This document shows, piece by piece, positions 49,597 to 58,819 of a stretch of 64,000 bases of DNA. Made by a program: the position numbers and the translations under genes. Within the stretch, counting starts at the first letter, position 1, and the number at the start of each line of letters is the position of its first letter. The notes below the pieces were generated by a model. That model saw nothing but the letters and a program-made list of their open reading frames with translations. It was not told the DNA's origin and ran no database searches. This stretch comes from PLanc-01 sp035342095 (GTDB lineage: Bacteria; Planctomycetota; Phycisphaerae; Sedimentisphaerales; Anaerobacaceae), in assembly GCA_035342095.1 (NCBI GenBank), contig DAOQWL010000001.1, positions 1 to 64,000 of the forward strand. Reading direction: 5' to 3'.

Positions 49597-51036
49597 ATGA
49601 CAGACGAAACACCGGTCAGGACTAAGCCGGCGAAGAGCAGGAAGTTCCTGCTGGTTCGATATGGCCGCATGAAGATACTCGGGGTGTTCGAGCACAGCGA
49701 AACCGAAGTGCCTCGCACGCCCACCCGCGTCGTCGTCAAGACGGACAAGGGACTGGAAATGGGCGACCTCGTGGGCCAGTTGAGCCACTACAAGGACGGC
49801 CGTTTCCGCCTGAGCGAGGAGCAGCTCGCCAGCTACTACGTGACCAGCGAGATCCAATTCAACACGGAGCCGGTGGGCAAGGTGGTGCGGTTCGCGACGC
49901 CGGACGACATCAGCGAGGAGCAGCACCTCCAGCAGACGACCGGTGAGGAGATCGAGAGCTGCGAACGGATCGCTCACGAGCTGGGCCTGCGGATGAAGAT
50001 CATCGACGCCGAGCACATCTTCGGCGGCGAACGCATCGTCTTCTACTTCATGGCCGAGGGCCGCGTGGATTTCCGCGATCTGGTCCGCAAGCTGGCCCAG
50101 GAGTACCAGACGCGGATCGAGATGCGCCAGATCGGGTCGCGCGACGAGGCCAAGCTGCTCGGCGACGTCGAGAGCTGCGGGCGGGAATGCTGCTGCCTGC
50201 AGTTCCTTCAACTGCTCAAGCCGGTGAACATGCGGATGGCCAAGATGCAGAAGGCGACGCTGGACCCGTCCAAGATCTCGGGATACTGCGGGCGGCTCAA
50301 GTGCTGCCTGCGGTACGAGGACCAGACGTACACGGAACTCAAGCAGAGCCTCCCCAAGAGAGGGGTCTTCGTCCAGACGGACAAGGGCGAGGCCAAGGTC
50401 ATCGACGGGCAGATCCTCACGCAGCTCGTCGTGGTTGAGTTCGAGAACGGCGACAAGGCGTCCTACCGCCTGGACGAGGTCACGATTCTGCCGCCGTCGG
50501 CGGTCCGAAGAAGGCCGCCGCAGCAGGGGGAAGGGCCCGCCAACGCGAACCCTCGGGAGGGAGCCTCCAGCGGCCCGCCCGGCCGCGATGCGCGACGACC
50601 GGGTCGGGATCGCCCGGGACGAGACCCGCGTCCACCCGTTCACAACGGGCGTCCTCGCGTCCCGCAAGAGCCCCTCGATGGCAACGAGGAACCGCTGGAG
50701 CCCTGTGTCGTCGAGCGGCCGGATCGCGATGAGCCCGCGGCGAGACAAGGGGAGCGACCGGCCGACAGGAACCGTCGAGAGGGCGGCCCGCGCGATCCGT
50801 CGTCGCGTGAGTCTCGCCGATCGGGTCGAGACCGGCCGGGCCGGGATCGACCCCCGCGCGATTCGCGTCCATCCGGCGGCAATGACAAGCCCCGTATCCA
50901 GCAGCAGGGCGCGGAGCAGAGGCCTCCGGCCGGCCAGGAGCCGGCGCCGACCCGCAACGAGAAGCCACAACTTCGCAGCGAGCCGACCCCGGCCCCCGAG
51001 CGGGCTCCCGACCCTTCCGGCGACACGCCGCACTGA
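49597..51036 (+). CDS. ricT: PSP1/RicT (YaaT) domain protein with disordered tail
   Basis: 479-residue protein. The N-terminal 310 residues are the PSP1/RicT fold, with RYGRMKILGVFEH, FYFMAEGRVDFRDLVRKLA, a CGRECCCLQFL cluster and SGYCGRLKCCLRYE. In Bacillus RicT works with RicA and RicF in an Fe-S complex that supports RNase Y maturation; cysteines of the two clusters probably hold metal. The last 150 residues are Arg/Pro/Gly/Asp rich and disordered, an unusual extension that could bind RNA. Gene order holB-ricT-metG mirrors that of Firmicutes. It is spaced 16 bp from holB. Confidence 0.9.
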   Translation: MTDETPVRTKPAKSRKFLLVRYGRMKILGVFEHSETEVPRTPTRVVVKTDKGLEMGDLVGQLSHYKDGRFRLSEEQLASYYVTSEIQFNTEPVGKVVRFATPDDISEEQHLQQTTGEEIESCERIAHELGLRMKIIDAEHIFGGERIVFYFMAEGRVDFRDLVRKLAQEYQTRIEMRQIGSRDEAKLLGDVESCGRECCCLQFLQLLKPVNMRMAKMQKATLDPSKISGYCGRLKCCLRYEDQTYTELKQSLPKRGVFVQTDKGEAKVIDGQILTQLVVVEFENGDKASYRLDEVTILPPSAVRRRPPQQGEGPANANPREGASSGPPGRDARRPGRDRPGRDPRPPVHNGRPRVPQEPLDGNEEPLEPCVVERPDRDEPAARQGERPADRNRREGGPRDPSSRESRRSGRDRPGRDRPPRDSRPSGGNDKPRIQQQGAEQRPPAGQEPAPTRNEKPQLRSEPTPAPERAPDPSGDTPH

Positions 51037-51051
51037 GAGACAAGGAGAACA

Positions 51052-53097
51052 ATGCCCCGAACGATCGTCGTCACCTCTGCTTTGCCCTATGCCAACGGGC
51101 CCATCCACATCGGACACCTCGTCGAATACGTGCAAACGGACATCTGGATTCGCTTCCAGAGGATGTGCGGGAACCGCTGCTTCTACTTCTGCGCGGACGA
51201 CACGCACGGGACGCCGATCATGATCAGCGCCCGCAACGCAGGGATCACGCCGGAACAGCTCATCGCGGGAATTCACAAGGAGCATACCGCCGACTTCGCC
51301 AGCTTCCACGTGGCCTTCGACAACTACTACACGACGCACTCGCCGGAGAACAAGGCGCTCAGCGAGCTGATCTTCACGCGGCTTGACCAAGCCGGCTCGA
51401 TCGCGAAGCGCCCGGTGGGCCAGACCTACTGCGAGACGGACAAGATGTCGCTGCCGGACCGGTACGTGCGAGGGACCTGTCCCCGCTGCGGCGCCGTCGA
51501 TCAGTATGGCGATTCCTGCGAGGTCTGCGGCGCGACGTACCGGACCGTCGACCTGGTGCAGCCCCGCTGCTCGTTGTGCGGGAATCCGCCCGTCTTCCAG
51601 GAGTCGGAACACTACTTCTTCAAGCTGGCGGACTACGAGAAGCAGCTCAAGGACCTGTTCGCAGCGGGATACACGCAGAAATCCGTCGCGAACAAGCTCG
51701 ACGAGTGGTTCACCGCGGGCCTGAAGGACTGGGACATCTCGCGGGACGGACCCTACTTCGGGTTCAAGATCCCCGGCGAGGACAACAAATACTTCTACGT
51801 CTGGCTTGACGCGCCTATCGGCTACATGGCCTCGGCGCGGAATTACTGCGAGCGGCACGGCCTGAACTTCGACGAGCTGTGGAACAGTCCCGCCAACGAG
51901 CTGTACCACTTCATCGGCAAGGACATCATGTACTTTCACGCGTTGTTCTGGCCGGCCATGCTCATGGGCTCTCGCTTCAAGACCGCCAACAAGCTCTTCG
52001 TTCACGGGTTCCTCACCGTCAACGGGGAGAAGATGAGCAAGTCCCGCGGGACGTTCATCAAGGCCGGCACCTACGCGAAGCACCTGGACCCCGAGTGCCT
52101 GCGATACTACTACGCCAGCAAGCTGACGGACGCGGTCGAGGACATCGACCTGTCGTTCCAGGACTTCGTCGGCAAGACGAATTCGGACCTCGTCGGCAAA
52201 TACGCCAACCTGGCGTCCCGTTCGGGTCCCATGCTGACGCGACAGTTCGGAGGCCGGCTCGGCGTGCTGGACGCGGAAGGTCGGGAACTCGTCGCGTGTC
52301 TGACCGCGGTCCAGGAACAGATCGTCGCGGGCTACGAGGGTCTGAACTACGCGACTGTCGTTCGCACGATCAGCGCGTTGGCCGACGACGCGAACCGCTA
52401 CGTCGAGCAGAATCAGCCTTGGGCGACCGCCAAGACGGACCCCGCCAGGGCGCTGACCACGCTGACCGCGGTGCTCAACGCGGTGCGGGTCCTGACGATC
52501 TACCTCAAACCGATTCTGCCGGTGTTCGCGCAGAAGGTGGAGAAATTCCTTGGCGTGGGTCCGCTGCAGTTCGCGGACGTGGAAAAGACATTGGAGAACC
52601 ACCAGATCGGTGCGTTCGAGCGATTATTCGAGAGAATTGACGAGGACAAGGTAACCGCCATGGTAGAAGAAAGCAAAGAAGGCCAGGCTCCGTCCGCTGC
52701 GGTCCCCGCGGCACCCACGGCTGCTGCGGCCTCTGTGCCGCCGCACGTCGGCGGCGTCGAGCCGATCAAACCGGAATGCACGATCGATGATTTCGCCAAG
52801 ATCGACCTGCGTGTCGCGAAGGTCCTCAGCGCCGAGCGGGTCGCGGGCGCCGACAAGCTGATTCACCTGGTCCTGGAAACGGGGCTTGGCCAGAGGAACG
52901 TCATGGCCGGCATCGCCACCGCCTACGAGCCCGAGAGCCTCGTCGGCAGGCACGTGGTCTACTTTGCCAACCTGAAGCCTCGCAAGATGAAATTCGGCTT
53001 GTCCGAGGGCATGATTCTCGCTTCCGGTTCCGGCGGCAAGGAGATCTTTGTCCTGTCGCCCGACGCGGGCGCCGTGCCCGGACAGCAGATCCATTAG
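51052..53097 (+). CDS. metG: Methionyl-tRNA synthetase with C-terminal tRNA-binding domain
   Basis: 681-residue class I synthetase that charges tRNA-Met. The N-terminal catalytic domain has LPYANGPIHIGH (HIGH at 19-22), two zinc knuckles in the connective peptide (CPRC/CEVC and CSLCG), and GEKMSKSRG near residue 328. An anticodon helix bundle follows. Residues about 570-681 are an EMAP-II/Trbp-type OB fold (FAKIDLRVAKVLSAERV, MKFGLSEGMILA) after a Pro/Ala linker. It has AAGGAGA before ATG 51052, 15 bp after ricT. It ends with a palindromic AT-rich repeat downstream. Confidence 0.96.
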   Translation: MPRTIVVTSALPYANGPIHIGHLVEYVQTDIWIRFQRMCGNRCFYFCADDTHGTPIMISARNAGITPEQLIAGIHKEHTADFASFHVAFDNYYTTHSPENKALSELIFTRLDQAGSIAKRPVGQTYCETDKMSLPDRYVRGTCPRCGAVDQYGDSCEVCGATYRTVDLVQPRCSLCGNPPVFQESEHYFFKLADYEKQLKDLFAAGYTQKSVANKLDEWFTAGLKDWDISRDGPYFGFKIPGEDNKYFYVWLDAPIGYMASARNYCERHGLNFDELWNSPANELYHFIGKDIMYFHALFWPAMLMGSRFKTANKLFVHGFLTVNGEKMSKSRGTFIKAGTYAKHLDPECLRYYYASKLTDAVEDIDLSFQDFVGKTNSDLVGKYANLASRSGPMLTRQFGGRLGVLDAEGRELVACLTAVQEQIVAGYEGLNYATVVRTISALADDANRYVEQNQPWATAKTDPARALTTLTAVLNAVRVLTIYLKPILPVFAQKVEKFLGVGPLQFADVEKTLENHQIGAFERLFERIDEDKVTAMVEESKEGQAPSAAVPAAPTAAAASVPPHVGGVEPIKPECTIDDFAKIDLRVAKVLSAERVAGADKLIHLVLETGLGQRNVMAGIATAYEPESLVGRHVVYFANLKPRKMKFGLSEGMILASGSGGKEIFVLSPDAGAVPGQQIH

Positions 53098-53100
53098 GAT

Positions 53101-53180
53101 TGTCGATTTACGATTCACTATCTGCGATTTTCGGGTGTCGCGACAGCCCGATAGCAGATAGTCAATGGTAAATAGCAGAT
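53101..53180. repeat. AT-rich palindromic intergenic repeat, copy b
   Basis: GATTTACGATTCACTATCTG and its imperfect inverse CAGATAGTCAATGGTAAATA surround a GC-rich hairpin (GTGTCGCGACAGC). Related to 2702-2792 and 55771-55847. It fills the gap between metG and the Minf_1886 gene. Confidence 0.65.
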
Positions 53181-53534
53181 ATGAAGAAGAGCATCGAAGA
53201 GATTGCCCGCCAGGCCGGGCGGTACAGTCCGGCTGCATTCCGGTTCGTCTACGAGGGTCTCGCCTATACGATCCAGAACGTCACGAAGGAGCCCCGTCAC
53301 GTGAGCGGCCAGACGCTCTGCGAGGGGCTGCGACGGATGGCCCTTGAGCGGTATGGGCGTCTGGCCTTGTTGGTCCTCGGGTCGTGGGGTCTGCGAACCA
53401 CACGCGACTTCGGCGAGATCGTCTACATCCTCATCGACAGCGAGTGGATGAGCGCCCAGCCCACGGATTCCATCGACGACTTCAACGACGTGTACGACTT
53501 CCAGGCCGCCTTTCGCGAGCAGTTCACGTTCTGA
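53181..53534 (+). CDS. Minf_1886-type protein restricted to Planctomycetes/Verrucomicrobia
   Basis: 117-residue protein of a conserved family (Minf_1886-like; TIGR04138) known only from Planctomycetes, Verrucomicrobia and relatives. Recognisable pieces are AFRFVYEGLAYT, HVSGQTLCEGLRRMALERYG, LGSWGLRTTRDFGEIVY and DDFNDVYDFQAAFR. Its function is unknown. It is small, soluble and without metal or nucleotide motifs. Its presence is a useful taxonomic marker for the window. It follows metG after a palindromic repeat and may be cotranscribed with it. Confidence 0.88.
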   Translation: MKKSIEEIARQAGRYSPAAFRFVYEGLAYTIQNVTKEPRHVSGQTLCEGLRRMALERYGRLALLVLGSWGLRTTRDFGEIVYILIDSEWMSAQPTDSIDDFNDVYDFQAAFREQFTF

Positions 53535-53623
53535 CGGTTCCTCCGTGTTGTCCCCTTGTGGGTGGCGGGAGTCGTCGCCGCCTCGCGTCTCGCCGGCTTC
53601 TCGCCCAATCGCGGAGGTGGTCG

Positions 53624-53652
53624 TTGACCCGGCCGGTCGCCTGTGGTACGGT
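53624..53652 (+). promoter_or_regulatory. Candidate promoter of the Gfo/Idh/MocA gene
   Basis: TTGACC and TACGGT are separated by 17 bp, about 50 bp upstream of ATG 53701. The -10 is weak. Confidence 0.35.
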
Positions 53653-53700
53653 GGGCCCATCGGCATGGTTGACATGGTGCTTGGAAAGGAGCAGTGATCT

Positions 53701-55020
53701 ATGCGTCGAGATGTGACACGTCGGGCGTTTCTTCGTAGGGCGGCGGTGGCGGGATCGGGACTGGTCATTCTGTCCAACGCGAGATTGCTGCGCGGAACGC
53801 AGGCCAACAGCAAGCTGAACATCGCGGCTATCGGCGTCGCCGGTCGGGGCGGCGACGACGTCAACGGCGTCGCGAGCGAGAACCTCGTCGCGCTGTGCGA
53901 CGTCGATGACTCTCATGCCGCCAAGACCTTCGAGCGGTTCCCGTCGGCGAAGAAGTACAAGGACTTCCGCAAGATGCTCGACGAGATCCACGGGCAGATC
54001 GACGCGGTGGTGGTCGGGACACCAGACCACACGCACGCCCCCGCGGCGGCGATGGCCATGAGGCTTGGCAAGCACTGCTACTGCGAGAAGCCGCTCACGC
54101 ACAGCGTCTACGAGGCCCGCGTGCTGGGGACGCTCGCGAACGAGAAGAAGCTCGTCACGCAGATGGGCACGCAGATCCACGCGGGCACGAACTACCGTCG
54201 CGTCGTGGAACTCGTCCAGACGGGAGCCATCGGCACGATCGGCGAGGTCCACGTCTGGATGGGCGCCAACCTCGAAGGGCCGGCGGTCCCGACGGACCGG
54301 TCGCAGCCCGACGCGCCGACGGATCGGCCGGAAGTGCCGGCCTCGCTGGATTGGGATCTGTGGCTCGGACCCGCGCCGTATCGGCCTTACAGTCCGTCCT
54401 ACGCGCCGTTCCAGTGGCGGTACTGGTGGAACTTCGCGAACGGCCAGCTCGGCGATTTCTTCTGCCACTTCTGCGACCTGGCGTTCTGGGCGCTCAAGCT
54501 GCGTCACCCGCTGACGGTCGAAGCGGAAGGTCCGCTGCATCCCGAGAGCACTGCGAAGTGGACCATCGCGAAGCAGCAGTACCCCGCTCGTGGGGAGCTG
54601 CCGCCGGTGGCGCTGACCTGGTACAATGGCGGGCCCTATCCGGCCTTCATGAAGGAGCGGAACATCCCCGCCTGGAACAGCGCGGTCCTGTTCATCGGCT
54701 CCAAGGGCACGCTCATCTCCGACTACAACAGACATCTCCTGCTGCCCGAGGCGCAGTTCGCCAATTTCCAGCGGCCCGCGCCGTTCATTCCCGACTCCAT
54801 CGGGCACCACGAGGAGTGGATCGCGGCCTGCAAGAAGGGCGGCCCGACCACGTGCAATTTCGACTACTCCGGTGCCCTGACGGAGGCGGCTTTGCTGTGC
54901 AACGTCGCCCTCCGCACGGGCGAGAAGCTCACGTGGGATGCCAAGAACCTCAAGGCCGTCGGCTGCGCCAAGGCCGATGCGTTCCTCCGCCGCGAGTACC
55001 GCAAGGGCTGGACGCTCTAG
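53701..55020 (+). CDS. Tat-exported Gfo/Idh/MocA-family oxidoreductase
   Basis: 439-residue NAD(P)-dependent sugar dehydrogenase-like protein. The N-terminus has a twin-arginine signal (TRRAFLRRAAVAG) up to about residue 30. The Rossmann part follows (LNIAAIGVAGRGGDD, LCDVDDSHA), then GTPDHTHAPAAAMAM, CEKPLTHSVYEAR with the conserved EKP, and QMGTQIHAG. The C-terminal alpha/beta domain contains WYNGGPYPAF and FIGSKGTLISDY. This exported subgroup is greatly expanded in planctomycetes and is tied to polysaccharide use; a few relatives are glycosidases that use bound NAD. It is monocistronic, with its own candidate promoter. Confidence 0.93.
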   Translation: MRRDVTRRAFLRRAAVAGSGLVILSNARLLRGTQANSKLNIAAIGVAGRGGDDVNGVASENLVALCDVDDSHAAKTFERFPSAKKYKDFRKMLDEIHGQIDAVVVGTPDHTHAPAAAMAMRLGKHCYCEKPLTHSVYEARVLGTLANEKKLVTQMGTQIHAGTNYRRVVELVQTGAIGTIGEVHVWMGANLEGPAVPTDRSQPDAPTDRPEVPASLDWDLWLGPAPYRPYSPSYAPFQWRYWWNFANGQLGDFFCHFCDLAFWALKLRHPLTVEAEGPLHPESTAKWTIAKQQYPARGELPPVALTWYNGGPYPAFMKERNIPAWNSAVLFIGSKGTLISDYNRHLLLPEAQFANFQRPAPFIPDSIGHHEEWIAACKKGGPTTCNFDYSGALTEAALLCNVALRTGEKLTWDAKNLKAVGCAKADAFLRREYRKGWTL

Positions 55021-55068
55021 GCATTGATGATGGATGCCCTTACGGGCACACTACAAACGCGACGCGAA

Positions 55069-55764
55069 TCATTGAGGCGACTTGACCAGGGCGGGCAGGC
55101 GGCCTGCCAGGCCGATGCGGTCGTCCTGGACGATGAGCACGCCGGCGATGCCTTGGATTGTCATGATCCGCTCCAGTGCGGCATCCACGTCGGCAACGGT
55201 TCGGACGAGGTTCGCGGCCTGCGTGGCTGCTGCGTCGGCCAAGGCGGCGTCCTTGGCGATGATGGTGGCTAAGTCGCACCGGCCCAGGCTCATGGAAGGA
55301 CCCATCTTGCCCGACGACGAACAGACGGCCAGCGGCGTCTGGTCGGGCTCGATGCGGAAGGCGAGCCGGTTGGCCAGCGGGATCGTGCCCGTGCCGAGCG
55401 AGACGATCACCGGTTCGACTGCCTGGAGGTAGATATCGCCGCCGTTGTCCACGATGGCCTCGTCAGCTCCCGCGGCCAGGGCGGCCTTGGCCGACCACTG
55501 GGCCATCGCGCCCGCGACCGCGGCCATCGGCCCGACGCCCACGAGTTCCGCGGCCCACGCCATGTGCCTTGCGATTTCGGGGGCGTCCTCATGGAGTCCG
55601 AGCGGCACGAGCGATTCCTGGAACTCGGGATGCCGGCGGATGTAGTCTTCGAGGATATGGCGCTGGCGGACGATCTCGGCAGTCGCCGCGTCGAACCGGT
55701 CGCAGCAGATCCGCAGGACCGCCTCGCGGTAGGTGAACGTGCGATAGACCCGGCTATGAGACAT
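55069..55764 (-). CDS. UPF0280 (COG2122) protein, sulfide assimilation/homocysteine-linked
   Basis: 231-residue UPF0280-family protein, related to ApbE-like folds. Visible motifs are RTFTYREAVLRI, HPEFQESLVPL, MAAVAGAMAQWSA, ADEAIVDNGGDIYL and ICSS-like AVCSSSGKMG. In Methanosarcina the COG2122 protein MA1715 supports sulfide assimilation into homocysteine. Here it is the last gene of a minus-strand run with COG1900 and a NIL-ferredoxin, the other members of that route, which makes the assignment stronger. An 84-bp AT-rich repeat separates it from the ferredoxin gene. Confidence 0.85.
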   Translation of the reverse strand: MSHSRVYRTFTYREAVLRICCDRFDAATAEIVRQRHILEDYIRRHPEFQESLVPLGLHEDAPEIARHMAWAAELVGVGPMAAVAGAMAQWSAKAALAAGADEAIVDNGGDIYLQAVEPVIVSLGTGTIPLANRLAFRIEPDQTPLAVCSSSGKMGPSMSLGRCDLATIIAKDAALADAAATQAANLVRTVADVDAALERIMTIQGIAGVLIVQDDRIGLAGRLPALVKSPQ

Positions 55765-55770
55765 AGCATT

Positions 55771-55847
55771 TTCGACTTATGATTTACTATTTACGATTGG
55801 AGCACACGCACAGTGAGAGCCCAAATCGTCAATCGTAAATAGTAAAT
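55771..55847. repeat. AT-rich palindromic intergenic repeat, copy c
   Basis: TGATTTACTATTTACGATTG and its inverse CAATCGTAAATAGTAAATG around a short GC loop. It lies between the UPF0280 gene and the NIL-ferredoxin gene of one operon. Confidence 0.7.
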
Positions 55848-55848
55848 G

Positions 55849-56268
55849 TCAGAACGCCGACGCGCAGGCCTCGAATGGACAGATGCGGATGCAGGCCAGG
55901 CACTCGATGCAGGCGTCCTCGTCGAACGCGATCCGCCGGGTTGCAGGGTCCGCGATGTGCAGCGCGTCGGTGGGGCAGTGCGTGACGCACTGGCCGCAGT
56001 GGGTACACCGGTGTTCGTCCCAGGTGACGCCCTTGCCGCTGTTGTTGACGGTGACGTTGCAGCTCTTGATGAAATCCATGGCCTTCTGGATGTCCTGTTC
56101 GGTCCCGCGGACGTCGAGGACGAGATAGCCTTCCTCTTCGGGCGTCACCTTGGCGCGGTACACGTTCACCACGAGATTGTGGTCTTTCACCAAATGGTAG
56201 ATGATCGGCTTCTCGCAGTCGTACCGCGGGAAGAACAGGACCAGCTTCTTCGTGAGGATCTGGCTCAT
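55849..56268 (-). CDS. NIL-domain ferredoxin, 2x[4Fe-4S]
   Basis: 139-residue cytosolic protein. An N-terminal NIL domain (about residues 5-75, KLVLFFPRYDCEKPIIYHLV) is followed by two [4Fe-4S] sites: CTHCGQCVTHCP and CIECLACIRICP. In methanogens and some sulfate reducers the COG1900 protein works with exactly such a NIL-ferredoxin to turn aspartate semialdehyde plus sulfide into homocysteine. The start ATG 56268 overlaps the end of the COG1900 gene by 4 bp, so the two are translated together. Confidence 0.9.
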   Translation of the reverse strand: MSQILTKKLVLFFPRYDCEKPIIYHLVKDHNLVVNVYRAKVTPEEEGYLVLDVRGTEQDIQKAMDFIKSCNVTVNNSGKGVTWDEHRCTHCGQCVTHCPTDALHIADPATRRIAFDEDACIECLACIRICPFEACASAF

Positions 56269-57455
56269 GACGGCTTCCTTCTGATCACGAGGGATTTCAT
56301 CGCGGTGTCCTTGGGCAGCGTCTGGATCGGACGGGAGACGAGGAAGTCGCCCCGTCGGATCTCGTCGGCCAGCAGGTGGGCGATCTCCAGGGCCTTGTGA
56401 TAGGAGGACATCGAGCCGACGATGATCTTCTTGCCGTCGATGTCGATCTCCCCGCTGCGCAGTTGTTCGTAGCTGACGTGGCAGATCACGCGTCCGGTCT
56501 TCTGGGGGTAGTCGGTGCCGTAGTCGATGACCGGCGCCAGGATGTCCCGGTCGCGGACGCACGTTCGCTGGAGGACCTTTTCGTTGAGGACGGGGATGGG
56601 GATTCCGACGCCCAGGGCGAGGGAGACGCCGTAACCGCGGAGGCTCACGCCGCGAACGAACTCCGGCTTCATCCGTTTCATGTCCGCGGTCAAAGCGAGC
56701 GTTCCGGCCCCTTCCTTGGGCACGCCGTCCGAAGTCCGCTCGCAGTTGCCGGCGTGCTGCGTGCCCTCCGAGTAGACGTGACCCTGGGCGCCCGCCAGCC
56801 AGACCCGCGTGCCCACTCCGATGGTCTCGTAGTACGGATCGTTCAGCAGGGGGGACAACTGGCCCGCGGAGCAGTAGCTCGCATTACCCCGACGCGGCTC
56901 GAGCACGCCCAGATACGTGTAGATCGTCCGATCCGAGTCGTTGATCGCGACGTTGTAGTTCTGGTAGCAGTTGCGCGGGTTGACCATGGTTGCCTGGTTC
57001 ACGTCGGCCAGGGTGAAGTACGTTCGGATCTCGCGACGCGGGTAGTCGTCCGTCCCGTAGGACAAAGCGAAGAGCTGCAGCGACTTGCCTGCGACGAGGT
57101 CCTCGATGACGTGTCCGCCGCCGTAGCGGAACTCGCCCGGCGGGTACATGTTGGCGGGGTCCCCGTGGCGCAGTTGCGTGGCGCCGAGGTAGACGTCCAC
57201 CGCTGCGATGCCGGTGTAGACCAGGACGTCCTCGATCCAGGCCTCGGACATGCGGATCTTGGGCTTGGAGTGCCCGAAGTTGAGGAAGCAGCCGGAGGAG
57301 CACATCGGCCCGAAGGTGGCGGTCGTGACCACGTCCACCTCCCGGGCGGCGGCCTCCAGGCCCTTCTTATCGACGTAATCCATGATCTCGTCGGCGGTCA
57401 GCACGACGGCCTTGCCCGACTCGATCCGGTCATTGATCTGTTCGTAGGTTTTCAT
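56265..57455 (-). CDS. COG1900/DUF39 homocysteine biosynthesis protein
   Basis: 396-residue protein of the COG1900 (DUF39) family, which in methanogens makes homocysteine from aspartate semialdehyde and sulfide, by-passing acyl-homoserine. Family features: an early TFGPMCSSGCFLNFGHSKP with two cysteines, GATQLRHGDPANMYPPGEFRYGGGHVIEDLVAG, and GNASYCSAGQLSPLLNDP. It starts the tightly linked unit with the NIL-ferredoxin (4-bp overlap) and is itself 14 bp downstream of a PQQ-type propeller gene on the same strand. The C-terminal CBS-like domain that some relatives have is absent. Confidence 0.9.
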   Translation of the reverse strand: MKTYEQINDRIESGKAVVLTADEIMDYVDKKGLEAAAREVDVVTTATFGPMCSSGCFLNFGHSKPKIRMSEAWIEDVLVYTGIAAVDVYLGATQLRHGDPANMYPPGEFRYGGGHVIEDLVAGKSLQLFALSYGTDDYPRREIRTYFTLADVNQATMVNPRNCYQNYNVAINDSDRTIYTYLGVLEPRRGNASYCSAGQLSPLLNDPYYETIGVGTRVWLAGAQGHVYSEGTQHAGNCERTSDGVPKEGAGTLALTADMKRMKPEFVRGVSLRGYGVSLALGVGIPIPVLNEKVLQRTCVRDRDILAPVIDYGTDYPQKTGRVICHVSYEQLRSGEIDIDGKKIIVGSMSSYHKALEIAHLLADEIRRGDFLVSRPIQTLPKDTAMKSLVIRRKPS

Positions 57456-57469
57456 TGGCAGCGTTTACC

Positions 57470-58690
57470 CTATTGGACATCGACGCAGGCGAACTCGCCC
57501 GGCGTATTGCGGACGTAGATCCGCCCGTTCGCCAGGACGGGCGTCGTCCAGCACTGCTCCTTCGACAGGATCTGGGCGCGGGCCAGGACGTCGAACTTCT
57601 GCGAATCGGCCTTTGCGACGACCAGCTCGCCCTTGTCGCTCGTGAGGATCAGGCGGCCGTCGGCGGTCATCATGAGCGAACCCTTGCCGAGGCTCTTGTC
57701 CTGCCACTGCTGGCTGCCGTCTTGGAGCTTGAGGCACTTGAAGACGTCCTCGTCGAAGCCGTAGATGAAGCCGTCCCGCAGGATCGGGGAGTTGATCTGC
57801 ATGGCCATGACCTTGTTCTCCCAGACCTTCTTGACGTTGCCGCCGGAGACCTCCAGCAGGCTGCAACCCCTGTTGTAGCCGCTCGATATGAAGATCTGGT
57901 TGCCGACGACGATCGGGTCGGGGGCGTTCACCTCGTATTTCGTCTTCCAGGGGTACTGCCAGAGCAGTTTGCCGTCGGCGGGATTGACCGCCACCAGCGT
58001 CACCTCGCCGAACAGGGCCAAGCCGGCCTTGCCGTCCATCGTGAACGGCACCGGCGTCGCATATCCGCACTTGCCCTTGTCGCTCTGCCAGACGAGGTCG
58101 CCTGTGTTCTTGTTCATCGCCAGGCCCGCGACGCCGACGTTCAGAACCACCTTGTCGTCCACGATCAGGGGTGAACTCGAAAGATGCCACGTCGGCAGCT
58201 CGAAGCCCAGGCCCTTGTTCAACTGCTTTTGCCAGAGGACCTTGCCGGTCTTGGCGTCGAGGCAGAAGAAATCGCCCATCTTGCTGAGCGTGTAGACCTT
58301 GCCTGCGTCCACGGTCGGCGTCGAGAGGGTGCCGCCTGGGTAGTACTTCGCTTCGAGCGGACAGGAGTACGAGTGCTTCCAGAGTTCCTGGCCGGTTTGG
58401 GCGTCGAAGCAGTAGACGGTGTCGATATTGGTCTGCTTGCCGCTGTTGCCCATGGCATAGACTCGCCCGTCGGCGACGGCGGTCGTGGAGTAGCCCATGC
58501 CCACCGACTTTTTCCAGAGGACCTTCGGCCCGGCGTTGCCCCACGTGGAGTTCCAGTTGGTCTCCTGGCTGATTCCGTTGTGGTCCGGCCCGCGGTAGCA
58601 GGGCCAGTCGGCCCCGAACGTCGCCTGGCCGATCCCCGCCAGAACCACCAAGGCCGTCAGTACGGTCGTCCTCTGTCGAGTGGTCTTCAT
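57470..58690 (-). CDS. Exported PQQ-type beta-propeller protein
   Basis: 406-residue exported protein. A signal peptide ends near TFGADW (residue 27). The PQQ-binding-like propeller has about seven blades with the repeat form VYCFDAQTGQELWKH, FFCLDAKTGKVLWQK, LVAVNPADGKLLWQY. The opening DWPCYRGPDHNGIS is typical of the large planctomycete family of such proteins, probably surface or periplasmic binding/scaffold proteins without a quinone cofactor. The next gene (COG1900) begins 14 bp after its stop, but a functional link is not obvious. Confidence 0.9.
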   Translation of the reverse strand: MKTTRQRTTVLTALVVLAGIGQATFGADWPCYRGPDHNGISQETNWNSTWGNAGPKVLWKKSVGMGYSTTAVADGRVYAMGNSGKQTNIDTVYCFDAQTGQELWKHSYSCPLEAKYYPGGTLSTPTVDAGKVYTLSKMGDFFCLDAKTGKVLWQKQLNKGLGFELPTWHLSSSPLIVDDKVVLNVGVAGLAMNKNTGDLVWQSDKGKCGYATPVPFTMDGKAGLALFGEVTLVAVNPADGKLLWQYPWKTKYEVNAPDPIVVGNQIFISSGYNRGCSLLEVSGGNVKKVWENKVMAMQINSPILRDGFIYGFDEDVFKCLKLQDGSQQWQDKSLGKGSLMMTADGRLILTSDKGELVVAKADSQKFDVLARAQILSKEQCWTTPVLANGRIYVRNTPGEFACVDVQ

Positions 58691-58819
58691 TCGTATTCTC
58701 CTTGTGCAGGATTCTGTCTGTTCTGCTGCTTATACGCAAAGCTGCTATTCTACTGTGCCGACGGGCAGGGCGAAAGGGCCTGACGCCGATTTGCCGGTTG
58801 GGGTTCGCGCCAAGGGCGG

